Assembly: GCA_022539475.1 (NCBI GenBank)
Contig: VCMS01000171.1
Location: forward strand, 62,001-126,000
Length of the DNA: 64,000 nt
Direction of reading: 5' to 3'
Origin: Gracilaria domingensis
Lineage: Eukaryota > Rhodophyta > Florideophyceae > Gracilariales > Gracilariaceae
How positions within the stretch are numbered: position 1 is the first letter of the stretch; each line of letters opens with the position of its first letter. A program made the translations under genes and the position numbers. This document shows, one piece after another, positions 42,361 through 53,894 of this stretch. The notes beneath the pieces were generated by a model. The model saw only the letters and a list, made by a program, of their open reading frames with translations, was not told where the DNA came from and made no database searches.

Positions 42361-42960
42361 TCATGATTTGCGCGCATAATACGCCCGACCGTGGAATATT
42401 CGCACTCCAAACTGGCCTGGTAGAACACAGTCGTTTTTAATGTACTTGATGTCATCAAGTGACCACACCTCTCTGCCATTTTTGTCGTACAGGCCATACC
42501 TGCTTGCTATTTTGTTGTTCAGAGCAACCCCGGGCCGTTCTCGGCACCAATGATAAATGATGGATCCCAACACAGTGCCATACTCGGCAGGAGTGAAGTC
42601 CCCAACGCGGACGAATTGGGGGACTATAATGTATGATTCTTGCGCTGCATTTTCATCTGGAGTCAAAGTGGGTACTTCACTAAAATCGCATGTCTCGCAA
42701 ACGCCTTCTTCGGGGGCTACTTCAGTGCCATTGACATCATCCCTGCTTGTTGAGATACCCCTGATTAAGAAATATCGATATCTACGCTGACGTTGGGAGT
42801 ATCTGGACAACCGAGTGCTGTAGGATCCGATGTTTTGAATTTCCTCATTCGCACCGGTTCTGTCATCCTGATTTGTTACCGTCGACATCCCGTCATGCTT
42901 TGAGTTTGTGGCAGAACGCGCTGCTGGGGTTCGCAGCACTTGGTGATTTATGAAGTTCAT
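42361..42960 (-). CDS. Antisense open frame between copia pol and 3' LTR
   Basis: 199 codons from ATG 42960, reading against the retroelement. Middle part acidic with a C-x2-C (GVCETCDF). The C-terminal third is the best composed: FTPAEYGTVLGSIIYHWCRERPG and VWSLDDIKYIKNDCVLPGQFG. No family recognised. It could be a captured gene, part of another element inserted in reverse, or chance. Confidence 0.35.
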   Translation of the reverse strand: MNFINHQVLRTPAARSATNSKHDGMSTVTNQDDRTGANEEIQNIGSYSTRLSRYSQRQRRYRYFLIRGISTSRDDVNGTEVAPEEGVCETCDFSEVPTLTPDENAAQESYIIVPQFVRVGDFTPAEYGTVLGSIIYHWCRERPGVALNNKIASRYGLYDKNGREVWSLDDIKYIKNDCVLPGQFGVRIFHGRAYYARKS

Positions 42961-43778
42961 TTTCTTTCTGTGCGTTTATACGCCGCCGTTCGATTGTCCT
43001 GGACCCACGCCGCCGGCCATGTCTGACCTCCTCTTTCCGTTGGGGTTTTGCTCGTCGCAGGTGGCTTGCCGGTGGCGTCGCACCACCTTGAGTCGAGATA
43101 GTCGCGTTCAGGCCCACTTCTGATGCATCGCGCTTTTGTCCGGCAGCCACAGCGGCTCGCGGAATGGACCAGTCGGTAGTCGTCTCCGCAACGAGCGGAA
43201 GAAACTGCAACGAGAACGTGCGATAATGATGCACACTAAGAAGCAGAACAAAGGCTGTACCAAGGCTAGCGACTTGTCCCTCGTTGTTGACAAAATCTCC
43301 GAGGAAACGTGGCGGTGAATCGAATGATTAGCGTAAGGTTTGATCGAGCGGAGGACGCTGTTGGTGTTTCTATACCGATAACTACGGTGAAGACGAGATA
43401 CTGTTATTTGAGTGCAGTTCTTTTCTTCACTGGTTGATTCTATTCTACAGTTTCGGTTTCTGTACGTGGCATTGTTCCATGTTGACAACGCGGATTGCAA
43501 TGAAATTTGCTTCGCGCGCTGAGCGGTTCCTGAAAGATACGTCACTGTCTGGCGGCCAGCGGTGACTGCACTGGATGTCAGTCTCACAATCGGCCTTACG
43601 GCATGGACGGGGAACCCAATTCTTGGGGATACTTCCCTATATAGCCACGGATGCTGACGCAGACTACTCAGTTTTGTCCGGCAAGAAGTTTGATGTTACC
43701 ACTACCATCTTTATTCAAATTTTTCGTTGGCTTGGATGTCATGTTTTCTTCGTCAGCCCCATTGGAACGACCGAGAGG

Positions 43779-44053
43779 TGCGTAGCATAGCGTGCAGAGA
43801 AACACGCGCTGTGCAGGTATGTCTCAAGCGAAAATGAGCTCGAGCTGCTCACACAGCTCGAGGAGCTCACACCGCTGTGGATTCTAGACAAAAAGTTGAG
43901 GCTGTCCGGCCCCGGAGGAGGCCCTCCGGAGGTTCGGACAGATGGGAAACTTCGTCTCGAGAACATTTCTGCTGCAGCGACGATGACGCGAATAGACGAC
44001 GTTTGCTCTATTGTGTACGACGAGCACGCTCCAGTTTACACAGCCTACAATAG
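43779..44053 (+). repeat. 3' LTR of the copia element
   Basis: Aligns over its full length with the 5' LTR at about 92% identity by eye. Ends ...cctacaata before GGTAG. Confidence 0.8.
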
Positions 44054-44465
44054 GTAGGAAGGGTAACGTTTGTTTACTAGCTTCACTGTAAACATATGTA
44101 ACTTATTTTGCCAACAATCAGAACAGAACTGTATGATCCACAAGTTAAATGGCCTGAGTTTTGCTCTGATCGTCGATCAGAGTCAATTTGATCGGGCGAT
44201 GATGAAAGTTATGAAATGTTTTGATTACAGTGAGCTGTAGGTCGCTTTGAGGATTACTATGAGGTAATATGGTCTAAATAATAAATGGTCATAACCGTTA
44301 TGCATATGTAATCGTCACTTTCTTCCAGAACACCTGATTCAAATTTGTAACGATTTGAAATGTAACGTTAGAAACATTTCATGCTCTACAGTTGAGAGGC
44401 CTGAATACAAAAATTTTTAAATTTTAACAATATGTGTGAGATTGCCAAATGTGCAGGGCACAGTC
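44054..44465. other. Spacer, AT-rich
   Basis: AT-rich sequence between the copia 3' LTR and the second Harbinger-type gene. It includes a short inverted motif (ttgctctgatcgtcgatcag) around 44158. No gene seen. Confidence 0.4.
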
Positions 44466-45363
44466 ATGTCCTTGAAAATGGCGAGAAGTCCAAGTGAGTT
44501 TCGCTTCCTCCGTGGGGCCTCCAACATTTTAGGGATCGACGTCTCCCAACAGCATTCGACCAACCGTCGCTTTCGTGCTGTGTTTGGTGTTCCCGTTTCG
44601 TTATTGCCTTATATTTGGAGACATGTTGAGGACAATATACCTCAAAAGAGCCAGGCGAGACATCTGTTGTGGGCTCTGATGTTCCTCCGCTTGTACGATT
44701 CTGGCAGTGTTCTATCTACTTTTGCAGGCTGCGATGAGAAATGTTTTCGGAAATGGGTATGGTCATTTATTGAGGCTCTATCAACTATGAACGTAGTACG
44801 TCAATGCAATAATTTTTCGAAGACGTATATCTCTCTAACACTTTTTAGATTTTGTGCAAAGATCGACTACTTGGCCGCGAGTTTCCACAGTTCAAGATCT
44901 GTGTGGATGGGACGGACTGTCCTATATTAGAATCTATTCCATTTGATTCGAAATGGCACAGCCATAAGCTTAACGGACCGGGCGTTCGCTATAAGATTGG
45001 TGTCGCTATCGAGTATGGAGAAATAGTCTGGATCTACAGTGCGTTTCCTTGTGGTGCTTTCACTGATCTTAAGATATATCGTCTACGTTTGAAAAAGGCT
45101 TTAGAAGAAGGAGGAATGGTTGCTGCGGCCGCTGGCTTCCCGGATGATCGCAGTAGCTACACGTCATCGTATGGGTCATCACGGTTTTTTGGATGGGTTC
45201 GCGCTCGTCATGAAGCGGTTAACAAGCGGATTAAGCAGTTTCAGTGCTTTTCAAGGCCTCTTAGACATAATCAGAACAAGAACTGCTCCGTCTTTTAGGC
45301 TGGCGCGAACCTGACGCAGTTAATGTTGAAGAGCGAACCTGTATTTGTAAGGTACGACATCAA
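44466..45363 (+). pseudogene. Second Harbinger/IS5-type transposase with a small intron
   Basis: Exon 1 runs from ATG 44466 (MSLKMARSPSEF) to 44795 and contains a helical FRAVFGVPVSLLPYIWRHVE region. A 53-base intron 44796-44848 (GTACGT...TTTTTAG) lies exactly at a codon boundary. Exon 2 continues ILCKDRLLGREFPQFKICVD, where KICVDGTDCPI holds the first Asp, then KWHSHKLNGPGVRYKIGVAI, IVWIYSAFPCGAFTDLKIY (second Asp) and RARHEAVNKRIKQFQCF (Glu). A TAG at 45296 interrupts it; GANLTQLMLKSEPVFVRYDI continues in the same frame to a stop at ~45361. This differs from the Harbinger element at 32 kb. No TIRs found. Confidence 0.75.
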
Positions 45364-45599
45364 ATGAATAACGACCGTTGTGTTCGACCTAGAGAATGGT
45401 CAAAAATTTCTGTTACGAATCTGGATATCCCGCAGCTCCTTGTGAGCCATACAAATGTTCCAAACGTTGCACGAAAGAGGATATGTTTGAAACGTTTCGA
45501 AGGTTTCAAAAGCGTCCCAAAAACCGTTCGAAACATTTGAAAGCTTCCTCAAAGTAAAACAAACATTTCTAAACTTTCGGGAGCCCGAAGTGCTCTGTG

Positions 45600-48045
45600 T
45601 TCGATCTTAGATCAAAGAAGCAACGCGTCTCTGCCAATGAGTACCATTTTCAATCCAATACCGCACCAACAATATGGATCGAGCGCCATCTGCCTTTTGG
45701 AATTTCTTCGACAAAGAAACGTCCTCCTTCTTTAAAACTCCTAGAGCAAAGTGCAAATTATGAGCTAAAACAGTTTCTTCTAATTCCAACAACATGAGCA
45801 CCAATCACAATAACTGCAGCGTACGTCCACGCATTACTTGGTAACTGGCACCTGCAAAAATACAACCAAGTCCACAACCCCTTACATCATCTAATGCACC
45901 AAACTCTACTTCTCAGGTTTTCGACAGTGGAATCATACTTGCAATCATTAACAAGAAATTTTCAAAAAACGCTTTCTGCAATCATGAAACATTCTTTCAC
46001 AACAGAAAAAACGAAAGAAATAGATAAAGCCTTAGCGTTGGCGATGCACACAACCACAACATCATTTTCTTTTTTTGATCAACCTACATGGCACTCGTTT
46101 ATAAGAACCTTAAAACCGTCTCACAGATTTCTAAGCGGTTCCAGACTTGATGGTCAGTTAGTAGATGATGTTTACGAAGAATGCCGTGCAAAAACGTCGA
46201 TGGTAATCAAAATAAAATGAAGTTTTAAAGGGCACCGACGGGGTCTCAAATAAGTTGTCGAAGTCAATTTCTAACTTTATATTGCATTCTCCCAATCCTT
46301 ACTTTATCGAGTATCTAAGATCAGATTGAAGAGAGAATCAGCTGAAAATGTTGTGGCAAGGGTTCAAAAAATGAAAGAAAGACCCAAATGGGGTGCTTGG
46401 ATTTAATTGAAGTTACGCTTTTATACCTGATTATTGTAACGTAATGAGAGATTTGGGGCTCAACTTGTAACAGGGGGAACTACTTAATTGGTGCAATGGA
46501 TTTTCTGCGCATTGCTTACATAATGTTGCATGAATTTATGGAAACTACAGAGTATCGCAAACGTAATCAAGTCTTCAATTTTTTTTTCAAAAACGATTCG
46601 ATACATAGAAATCATACGACGGCTTTATGACAAGGTTTGCATCAAAAAAAATCACCTGTGTACACCACTGCGCTGTACTTCCCAACAAGGCAGGGTTCAT
46701 TTTTGCGCGATGTTCAAACGTTTAATGTTTTTGAGACCTGTGCTTTGTTCTCTCCCTTTTGAATTGTTGAAAGAGTAACAGGAAGAAGACTTGGATTCTG
46801 ATTTGGATCTTCCATTACAGCTGACAACGCTGCTTCACGATGCCGATTTCTGGCGGTCAGTAGAAAGAGCAGGTTCCATTTTAACTCTCATTGCTTTTTC
46901 AGCCCGCTCCCTGGAATCTCAGGATTCCACTATATCTGATTTGTACGCTGCTGATCTGTTCGATCGAAAGGAGATTCGAAACTGTACACTTATTTCTGAG
47001 CAAGAAAAAGTATCGTTGGATGCGTGTGTGGTACTGCGGTGGAGTCTCATTTACTCTCTTGTTCATTTTTAGCATTCATTTGTGATCCAAAGTATTCTAT
47101 GTTGCGTTTGCGGGCTACAGAATTGTTTGGTTACGAGCTTATGAAACTTGGCAATGAAGACATCCCCGAGCAGTGTCAAAACGCTATTGAACAGATCACT
47201 GAATGTGAAGAGAAAAGTAACGCTGTGTTGCAGGAATTCTTTACATTCCGTATACAGTCCTCACCGGTTCTAGAGCAGTTGCGGGATCATCACCCTTCAC
47301 TATCATAGGCTCATGTTGGTTCTGCGTATGCAAGGCTTTTGAAGCTTCTCGTGCGCTTTTTTCGCTCCCTTGAATTCACAGCTGGAGTTGAGCGCAACCA
47401 TAAGGTTGAAAAGAAGGTCTTATCTCAAACACGATGTCGTCTTGGAGATCGAAGTGTAGAAAGACAGGTCACCATTGCGCATAACATGGTGAATCTTTCA
47501 AAATCTCGACGCCTCAGTCCCCGTGCTAGGATGACCCAATGAGTTTTTGATGTTTTCGCCCTCAAGAAATTTTTGGAAAAAGAGGAGTGCAATTTGAGGT
47601 TGATTGGCACTCATGGATGATACATGGATGTCAGATGGACTTCATTTGGGGCTCGCGCGATGTCCGTTTGCAGCTCAATTTCGAGGTGTCCAAATGGAGG
47701 ACATGCGCACTGCCCATGGAGCCCATTCTGAGCGCAAGCGATACACCTTGCACTCCATCTGCGCCCACATTGCTCCCAAGTTGCATCCCGCGTTGTCAGG
47801 TTGCACTCTAAGCGCACTCCGAATAATGAAATTAACTAATAAAAAAATTGATTTGCAGTTGCAGAGGTGTCCAAATGGAACGCGAAAGGCATACACAGAG
47901 AGTGCACTTGGAGGTTTAGCACAGCGAAATTTGCACTCCAAAGGCGTTCACAAAAATGAAAATATTTCTTGTAGGGTCGCTGAAGAGATCAACAACCTTG
48001 TTGATCATATGGATATAGTTCAACTTATTTCTGATGCATAAAACG
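45600..48045 (+). mobile_element. hAT transposon relic
   Basis: Scattered pieces of a hAT transposase in order: IDKALALAMHTTTTSFSFFD and WHSFIRTLKPSHRFLSGSRL (~46020-46150), the start of the DUF659-type core; LHDADFWRSVERAGSILTLI (~46830); CDPKYSMLRLRATELFGYEL (~47085); then the C-terminal dimerisation block LVRFFRSLEFTAGVERNHKV with LSQTRCRLGDRSVERQV (~47345-47480), where ER corresponds to the conserved Glu-Arg of hAT. Frames change repeatedly and the catalytic centre around 46230-46750 is missing or unreadable. A MITE-like insertion lies at 47584-47939; hAT-like coding may resume after it (RVAEEINNLVDHMDIVQLIS). Confidence 0.65.
47584..47939. mobile_element. MITE-like insertion with GGAGTGCAA ends
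   Basis: 356 bp starting GGAGTGCAATTT and ending AAATTTGCACTCC, i.e. short inverted ends. Contains two copies of tgtccaaatgga. Sits in the hAT 3' coding tail and has no coding capacity. The flanking target duplication is not clear. Confidence 0.6.
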
Positions 48046-48713
48046 ATGGTGAAGGTCAATTTCTCTCTGGAATTCTTTATGCTGAAAGTCCAGAAGACAT
48101 TCCAAAGGCTCTCATATTCGAAGAGTAAGATTCCTTACGGATGTATGATGTTGTGTGCATGTGCACTATCCGCACATCATCATCAGTAAACTTGCAGTCC
48201 TAGAAAAGCATTCGATCAAGTTTTCATTTCACACACCGTGGCCATAATGATTGAAGGCTTGCGGCAAGGCTCGCCATCTGTTTCACCCGTCGTCAGCCGC
48301 TTTCCGCAGCCAACTGTTGCAGAGAGGACCACAGACAGCGACGGTTAGATGCGTCGCACAGGCCTCCCGTGGCCCTATGCCCGTTGCCGAGAGCTGTCAC
48401 CACTTCCACTGCAGACAGCTTCCGACAGGGTACGTCTGTCTCTTGCAGATGCTAGTTTTTGGCGAGGGTCGTCCAGAAAGTGGCAAGGGTCGTCCAGTAA
48501 ATCTTTTGAAAAAATATCGAGATCAATTATTTCAAAATTTGAAGATAATTGCTTGGGTCGTCCAGAATCGCTGTGCAGTAAATACTGGTGGGTTTTCCAC
48601 TCGTGCTAGTTCTTTAGTCGAGGGCTACCTGAACGGTATTTCGCGAAGTCTAGGTTCAGTTTCCATTAAGGTGCACATTACACGATACCTTCTGCGGAAT
48701 GATACCCTGCAAC
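48046..48713. other. Unrecognised sequence left of the duplicated unit
   Basis: Contains a 160-codon frame at 48251-48733 with no domain, and three copies of gggtcgtccag (within 48475-48570). Its counterpart in the second duplicated copy would fall in the N gap, so the true left boundary of the duplication is unknown. Confidence 0.4.
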
Positions 48714-48930
48714 GCATGGAATACTGTTGCTAGTACAGATGATGTCCATTATGAAATCATACCGTTTTATTCGTATCTATTTTTCTATCGACCGCTTTTG
48801 CTAACCACTACTTCGCTATATTGCATGTACCATTTCCCCATGATGAAGCGGGTGTAGGCGCAATCTGCGGCAGATGCCGCAGAGGGCACCTGCACCAAAT
48901 TGCGGTATCGGTAGAACACATACGCACTCC

Positions 48931-49007
48931 GAGAGGATGAGGCGCGAAGCGCCTCATCCTCTCCGTTCCTCATGTAGGGAACCATGCCCAGATGGGTGGT
49001 TCCCTAC
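48931..49007. repeat. Two adjacent strong hairpins
   Basis: 48931-48963 is a perfect 15-bp stem (gagaggatgaggcgc) with a GAA loop. 48974-49007 is an 11-bp stem (gtagggaacca/tggttccctac) with an inner GCCCA/GGG pairing. Both are present in copy 2 (~56769-56850) with indels. Confidence 0.8.
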
Positions 49008-49084
49008 TTGAGGAACCTGCACCTGCAACTCGTGAGCTACGTCCGTATCAAAAGTCATTTACCTGTATACGCAAGCAGAAAGTA

Positions 49085-49865
49085 TCCATAAGTTAGTCAA
49101 TGCTCCGTTGGATACATTTGAAATGCGATGGAACGTACCATTGATAAACCAAAACAGAAACGTTGCGCTAGAAAATTCGAGGGACCTAGTAAGCCGCAAT
49201 AGGAAGAAGAAGAAGGAAAGGGATCGGTTAGATTACCAGCAATCCATTCATCGTAAAACGCGAAAGGTGTCGAAGCGAGAACTCCCGAGCAACGACACCA
49301 AGAATGCCCATACAGCAAACATACCGCAATTCCCCCTAAAAACGTGCACCTGCATTTCGTGAGCAACGTCCGCATCAAAAGTCATTTACCTGTATACGTA
49401 AGCAGAAAGTATCCATAAGTTAGTCAATGCTCCATTGGATACATTTGAAATGCGATGGAACGTACCATTGATAGTGCAAAACAGAAACGTTGCGCTAGAA
49501 AAGTCGATGGACCTAGTAAATCGCAAAAGGAAGAAGAAGAAGGAAAGGGATCGGTTAGATTACCAGCAATCCATTCATCGTAAAACGCGAAAGGTGTCGA
49601 AGCGAGAACTCACAAGCAACGACACCAAGAATGCCCATGCAGTAAACATACCGCAAGATGCGATAAACGAGAATGCAGCCTATGTCCCAACCAAGTACCA
49701 GAATCGCCTATCGCGAACAGTCAGGCAGGTAAACGACCAATTCCATTTCCTCTTCCAAGATCAAGTTAGTCAATGCTACGTTGGATACATTTGAAATGCG
49801 ATGGAACGTACCATTGATAAAGCAAAACAGAAACGATGCGCTAGAGAAGTCGAGGGACCTAGTAA
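49085..49865 (+). repeat. Tandem repeat, ~330-base unit, 2.3 copies
   Basis: The segment gttagtcaatgct-c-ttgg ... tttgaaatgcgatggaacg starts at ~49092, ~49419 and ~49767. The first two copies can encode nearly the same basic peptide (DTFEMRWNVPLI ... RKKKKERDRLDYQQSIHRKT), the third stops early. The coding potential may be coincidental; no protein family recognised. Confidence 0.8.
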
Positions 49866-50149
49866 CTCGCGAGAGTAACCCAAAGCTTATTTCCTGCCGT
49901 GTACATGTCGCAGAGCGCGAAGAGACGTGGTGAGGATTGGTTAGTTTAGAACAAAGATACGTAGAAGGATATGGAAGCACGTACGAAAAGATTGCACGGA
50001 AAGACTGCACGGAATACATCCGTGAGATACGGATGATGTCCGCTTTATGGAGGCGTCCATTAGGCGGACATGAAGCGTACCTCATTCTCTTCCCCGCACT
50101 CTACTTCGTAGCGAGTGCGAGGGCGGAGAAAGGTACGACGGAGCGCCGC

Positions 50150-50228
50150 TCGTGATCCGTGCCATCCACATCCTCGCGTTCTACTCCGGCGGAGTAGAAC
50201 GCGAGGATGTGGATGGCACGGATCACGA
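50150..50228. repeat. Perfect 79-bp palindrome
   Basis: Arms of 39 bp (tcgtgatccgtgccatccac ... ctactccg) with a single central base and no mismatch. The identical palindrome recurs in copy 2 at 58148-58226. It lies ~330 bases upstream of the Plavaka-like transposase start. Confidence 0.9.
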
Positions 50229-50558
50229 CGGTAACGATAGGTCGGACGCCGGAGGCGCGGCGGCGGCGGCGGAGGGAAGAGATTTATTTTTCTGTGCGAG
50301 ATTGGACAGGTGTACAGCGTACAACGTTGCGAAACCACAGGTTTATAACCAGTGGTAGATAATACGAGAAGTACACCCTTTTGTTGAGGTCGACGTGTAC
50401 CTTCGTTCCTTTTTGAACGAAAGCGCGTGATTTAAACTCAAATTATATTCTCCATTCTCAGCTTGACGTCGATCTTGACTGTCGCCCGACCTCCTTCTCC
50501 CCTCCAATGACCTTCTTTTGCCGTCTTTGTCGTCGTTTCTCCTTCATTTCTTCTTCCC

Positions 50559-52455
50559 ATGATCTACTACTGTACACATAAGAAGCGTGGGTGCCCGTTC
50601 GTTACTCGCCGAGGAGTGCTATCTCTTCAACAGCACGTTAACCATTGCCCGTTTCGTCTGAAAGCCGCGCGGGAAGATGAAAATAGGCGGCCCATTCGGA
50701 GAAGCAAGCGTCTCAAGCTTTCCGCGCCCGCGCCCGCATCTTCCGAAACGGTCACTGCCCCTTGTCGCCTTCCCGAGCCTCCGTTGTCCGAGGACAGCGT
50801 TGACCCCACTCCGTGCGCCCCTCCCATTCCGCACACTTCGCATTGTGTTTCTCCTTCCCCGGGTCCCGCGGCATTAGAGCCAGAACACGGAAGCAGTTCA
50901 CCCCCAGTGCCTTCTGAGGAGGCCCTCGGTGATTTGCATATGGATTATCTCACGGTTTGTCTGGCTTCAGTAGCTTCAAACCTTGGTCATCGTGAAGCAG
51001 ACGAGCTAATTGGGCTACTTCGGGACCCGCGATTCTCGCAAAAGCGATTCAACGAGACCATAACAAGTTCCAAGCGCTGTACAGAACTGAAGAACGCCAT
51101 TTTCGAACGATACGCCTCAAAAGACGGTTTCAATCGAAGAACTCTCTCGCCAGAAGGATGTAAGCTCAGCGCCACCCTCTACACGAGAGACCCCGTTCAG
51201 AGACTTGTGAAACAGCTCCAGTTGGCTAACAACGAAAACACATTCTTCCACCCTATACCTCAGACCCACTCCACGAAAATATCTCACCCCATGTCCCGCT
51301 CTCTCGCAAGAGACGCCACCTCGAAACTTAAGGAAATGGTCATGCGCTCTTTGGATAGTAGAATAGTGTGGTACTCCCAAGAAATAAGTTACAGTGAATC
51401 TTTCGTAGGTATTCTGCATGTATACACCGATAAGTCTTCAACAACTCTAAAGCAAACATCGGTTACCGCCTGTACTCTTCACCTCATATTTCTCAACTTC
51501 TCCGACGAGCTACGCCGTAAGCGCATCCTTGATGACCTCACAGTAGTGGCATACTTTCCTACAACACTGGTACAGGTTTTCGCATCTGAAGCAGACGCAA
51601 TGCCATTCGTTTCTAGCAAGTCTCTACGCGATTCCAGGATGCACATCCTTCAAGAATCTCTTCGTCAAGTCCTGTAGCAAATTATACATCTAATGCAGAA
51701 AGGTTTTCAGTTCATCGGCGAAGACGCAGTATATCGAGTGTGCTATCCTCTGCAAGTTTTTGTGCGGATATTCTGAGGCTAAGGACATTCTGTCTACTCT
51801 TCATAGGAGCCAAACGGAAAGCCCTTGTCATAGATGCAAACTCCCTTCCTCATCTTTAGGCGGTAATGTTCTTACGTCATTCACTGGACTCTCCCAAAAC
51901 CACACTAAAAGCGTCAGAAAGACATACTCAGTTATTCTCGAATATGCAAAGAAAGGCGAAGGAGAAAGAAACTTACGTCGTACAAGGGAGACGAGATCCA
52001 AGTCGGATATTTTCATGCGTTCCAATTCCATATCTCTCATTCTCTCGTCCATCAAAACCGCCTTGACCGTAAGATTCATCCAGGGGTTATTTCTATGCAG
52101 TCTGTTCGAAACAAGGAGAGCTCGCTTCGAACAGTTACGCAACTTGCATCTCGGCATATTGAAACTGATTAATATTCCAGAAATCGAGAGACTGTAGTCA
52201 GAGACCCTAAGCACTGCAATAGAATCATCATGTTTCTATTGCAGTGCTTAGAGCGGATGATCCGCGTCACGTTCATTTCGAACGATACGTACTCAAATCC
52301 AGAACTTCACAAACGCAAATCTATCTTCCATGCAATGCAACTTTTCTGTCAGAAGTTTGCCTATAGATTTGTCCACGACGAAGAAAGGCAGGTTACTGAA
52401 TGGAACCTTCACCAAGGCAGATCTCCTTTGAATGATGGAGGCCAAAGCATATAAA
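50559..52455 (+). mobile_element. Plavaka-like (CACTA-related) transposase, copy 1
   Basis: An intact 372-aa frame from ATG 50559 begins with a zinc-finger-like CTHKKRGCPF ... SLQQHVNHCPFR, the N-terminal finger type of Plavaka/KDZ transposases. After a disordered Pro/Ser stretch comes a core RIVWYSQEISYSESFVGILH and VYTDKSSTTL, CTLHLIFLNFSDELRRKR, VVAYFPTTLVQV, which mirrors the Plavaka pattern (LYSDKT ... PVYLTIGNI ... R ... GYLP). Downstream frames carry YSEAKDILSTLHRSQTE, SPCHRCK, and LRNLHLGILKLINI (the LH-x2-GIxK box). Stops and frame changes after 51677 show that the gene is broken, or has unrecognised introns. TIRs not identified. Confidence 0.6.
52208..52250. repeat. Perfect 17-bp hairpin in the transposase region
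   Basis: taagcactgcaatagaa, nine-base loop, then the exact complement. Identical in copy 2 at 60204-60246. It follows directly after a stop codon in the transposase region. Confidence 0.85.
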
Positions 52456-53890
52456 GACATTGACATATTTTTCCTTTCATGATGGAATTCTTTGAAATCT
52501 GATGGGGAGCGCAGGACACGGCCCCAATCAGAAAAATTTTCTCTCAGTACTCGGACGTTGCTTGGAATAATTATAAGTGCATTAGTGGGCCATGATGTAA
52601 TGAAAGCTCTATTTCGTCTCTTCGGTGGCAGATTCAAGCCTCCAAATGCTGCTCGACAACGTAGTCGGCAGCAATTCATAGCTCTGGAAGTGGAACTCTG
52701 AAGTTTTATAACGGCTCTTAACAGAAGAAGAACTAACACCTTTGGCAGCATTTTACGGTATCTCCACAACACGTCGATTTATATCTTCTCTTGTATTGTT
52801 GCTGACAGGCCTTGTTACCGAGAGGCGAAGCGATAGGAGTTCAATATTGGAACTATTGTCATGTGCTACAAGCCCAAGCATGCCGGGCTGAACTTCAGCC
52901 TTGAAGGGTTTTCATAACTACCATATGTTTTGCTTTCAACTACCACTCTTGTTGCGTTTTTCTTCCATAGATTTTTATACTGAATGAATTTAGCATATAG
53001 GAGCTGCTACAGCCCCCGTTCTCTAAACCTGTGAGGATCATGTAGTAGTTAGCTGATCAAAACTCCATTTGGTTCTTTTTAGTGCTCCGCAGAGAAATCC
53101 ACTACCACTATAATTCAGGGATTCTATGATCGTTGAAGGCCTTCTTTGCTGTTTACCAGCCCGTCAGAACGAACCAATTAAATTTCGATATTAGCGTAAA
53201 AAGCCAGAGCCGATGGGCTCATGCTAGACGATATTACCTCATCTACATCATCGGTGAATTTGTATCTTCACCGAAAACAAGAGTGGCGAGTATTTTAAGT
53301 AGCTACCTACTGTCATCACTCTGTTTATCTGCAGCTCATCCCGGCGCATTACCACTTTTGTGCGTGAGAGTGTTGAGGCGCTTTCGTAGTTCGTCACCGT
53401 GCTGCTCTGAGCAGTGTAAATAGTGTAGTTTGTCAATAAGTACACAACTTGTAGCAAACACATGGTCGTGAGGTTTTTTTAGTAGATGAGCATCATTTGG
53501 ATACGAAAACTAGTTGAGTCTTGTCCAATGAATGTATATTGTGCTTGCAACAAAAAAACTGTGAGTAATGCATCAAACTGTGTTTTGGGAGGTTTGGAAA
53601 CGCTGCAAAACGGTTTAAAAATTTGTCTGTGAAGAGGTGGTTGTAGTGGATTTAGACTTATGCGAGTAATCACTGCGCTCTCGAATTGTGCTTTTTAAGA
53701 GCTTATAATACTCGAGATATACTCTTATTGATGTACAGCCGGCGTTGTATATACAGCTCTTTTACCTCCCGCCAATCCACGTGGCCAGCAGCGTTCACGT
53801 GTTGGCCGGCAGGTGCACCGTAATGAGTGCGGGAAGTGTGGAGGAAGGTGTTTGGGAGGTCTCTGCATGGTGCCAAAATATGGCCAGAAC
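52456..53890. other. Unrecognised part of the duplicated unit
   Basis: About 1.4 kb without a supported gene. A 96-codon frame at 53133-53423 is conserved in copy 2 (61117-61407) but the duplication is too similar for that to indicate selection. Confidence 0.4.
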
Positions 53891-53894
53891 GTGC

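Larger units (their letters stand above)
35525..44053 (+). mobile_element. Ty1/copia LTR retrotransposon, old and broken
   Basis: Flanking LTRs at 35525-35809 and ~43779-44053. Parts in order: gag-like region (~35826-36955), protease and integrase (~37189-38230), integrase C-terminal part (~38763-39080), reverse transcriptase (~39107-40350) and RNase H (~40408-41581). The order PR-INT-RT-RH identifies Ty1/copia. Recognisable motifs include the integrase zinc region and VQLDFFSI, the RT block ATIDIKGAFLKG, and the RNase H tail NLADTLTKWN. The LTRs differ at about 22 of 285 positions by eye (~8%), mostly transitions, so it is an old insertion. It is a fossil with roughly ten or more breaks and at least two later insertions. 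Near its 3' end it carries an antisense frame. Confidence 0.85.

Noticed and set aside
48251-48733. 160-codon frame left of the duplication
   Set aside because: No domain, unusual composition, and no second copy available for comparison; not called as a gene.
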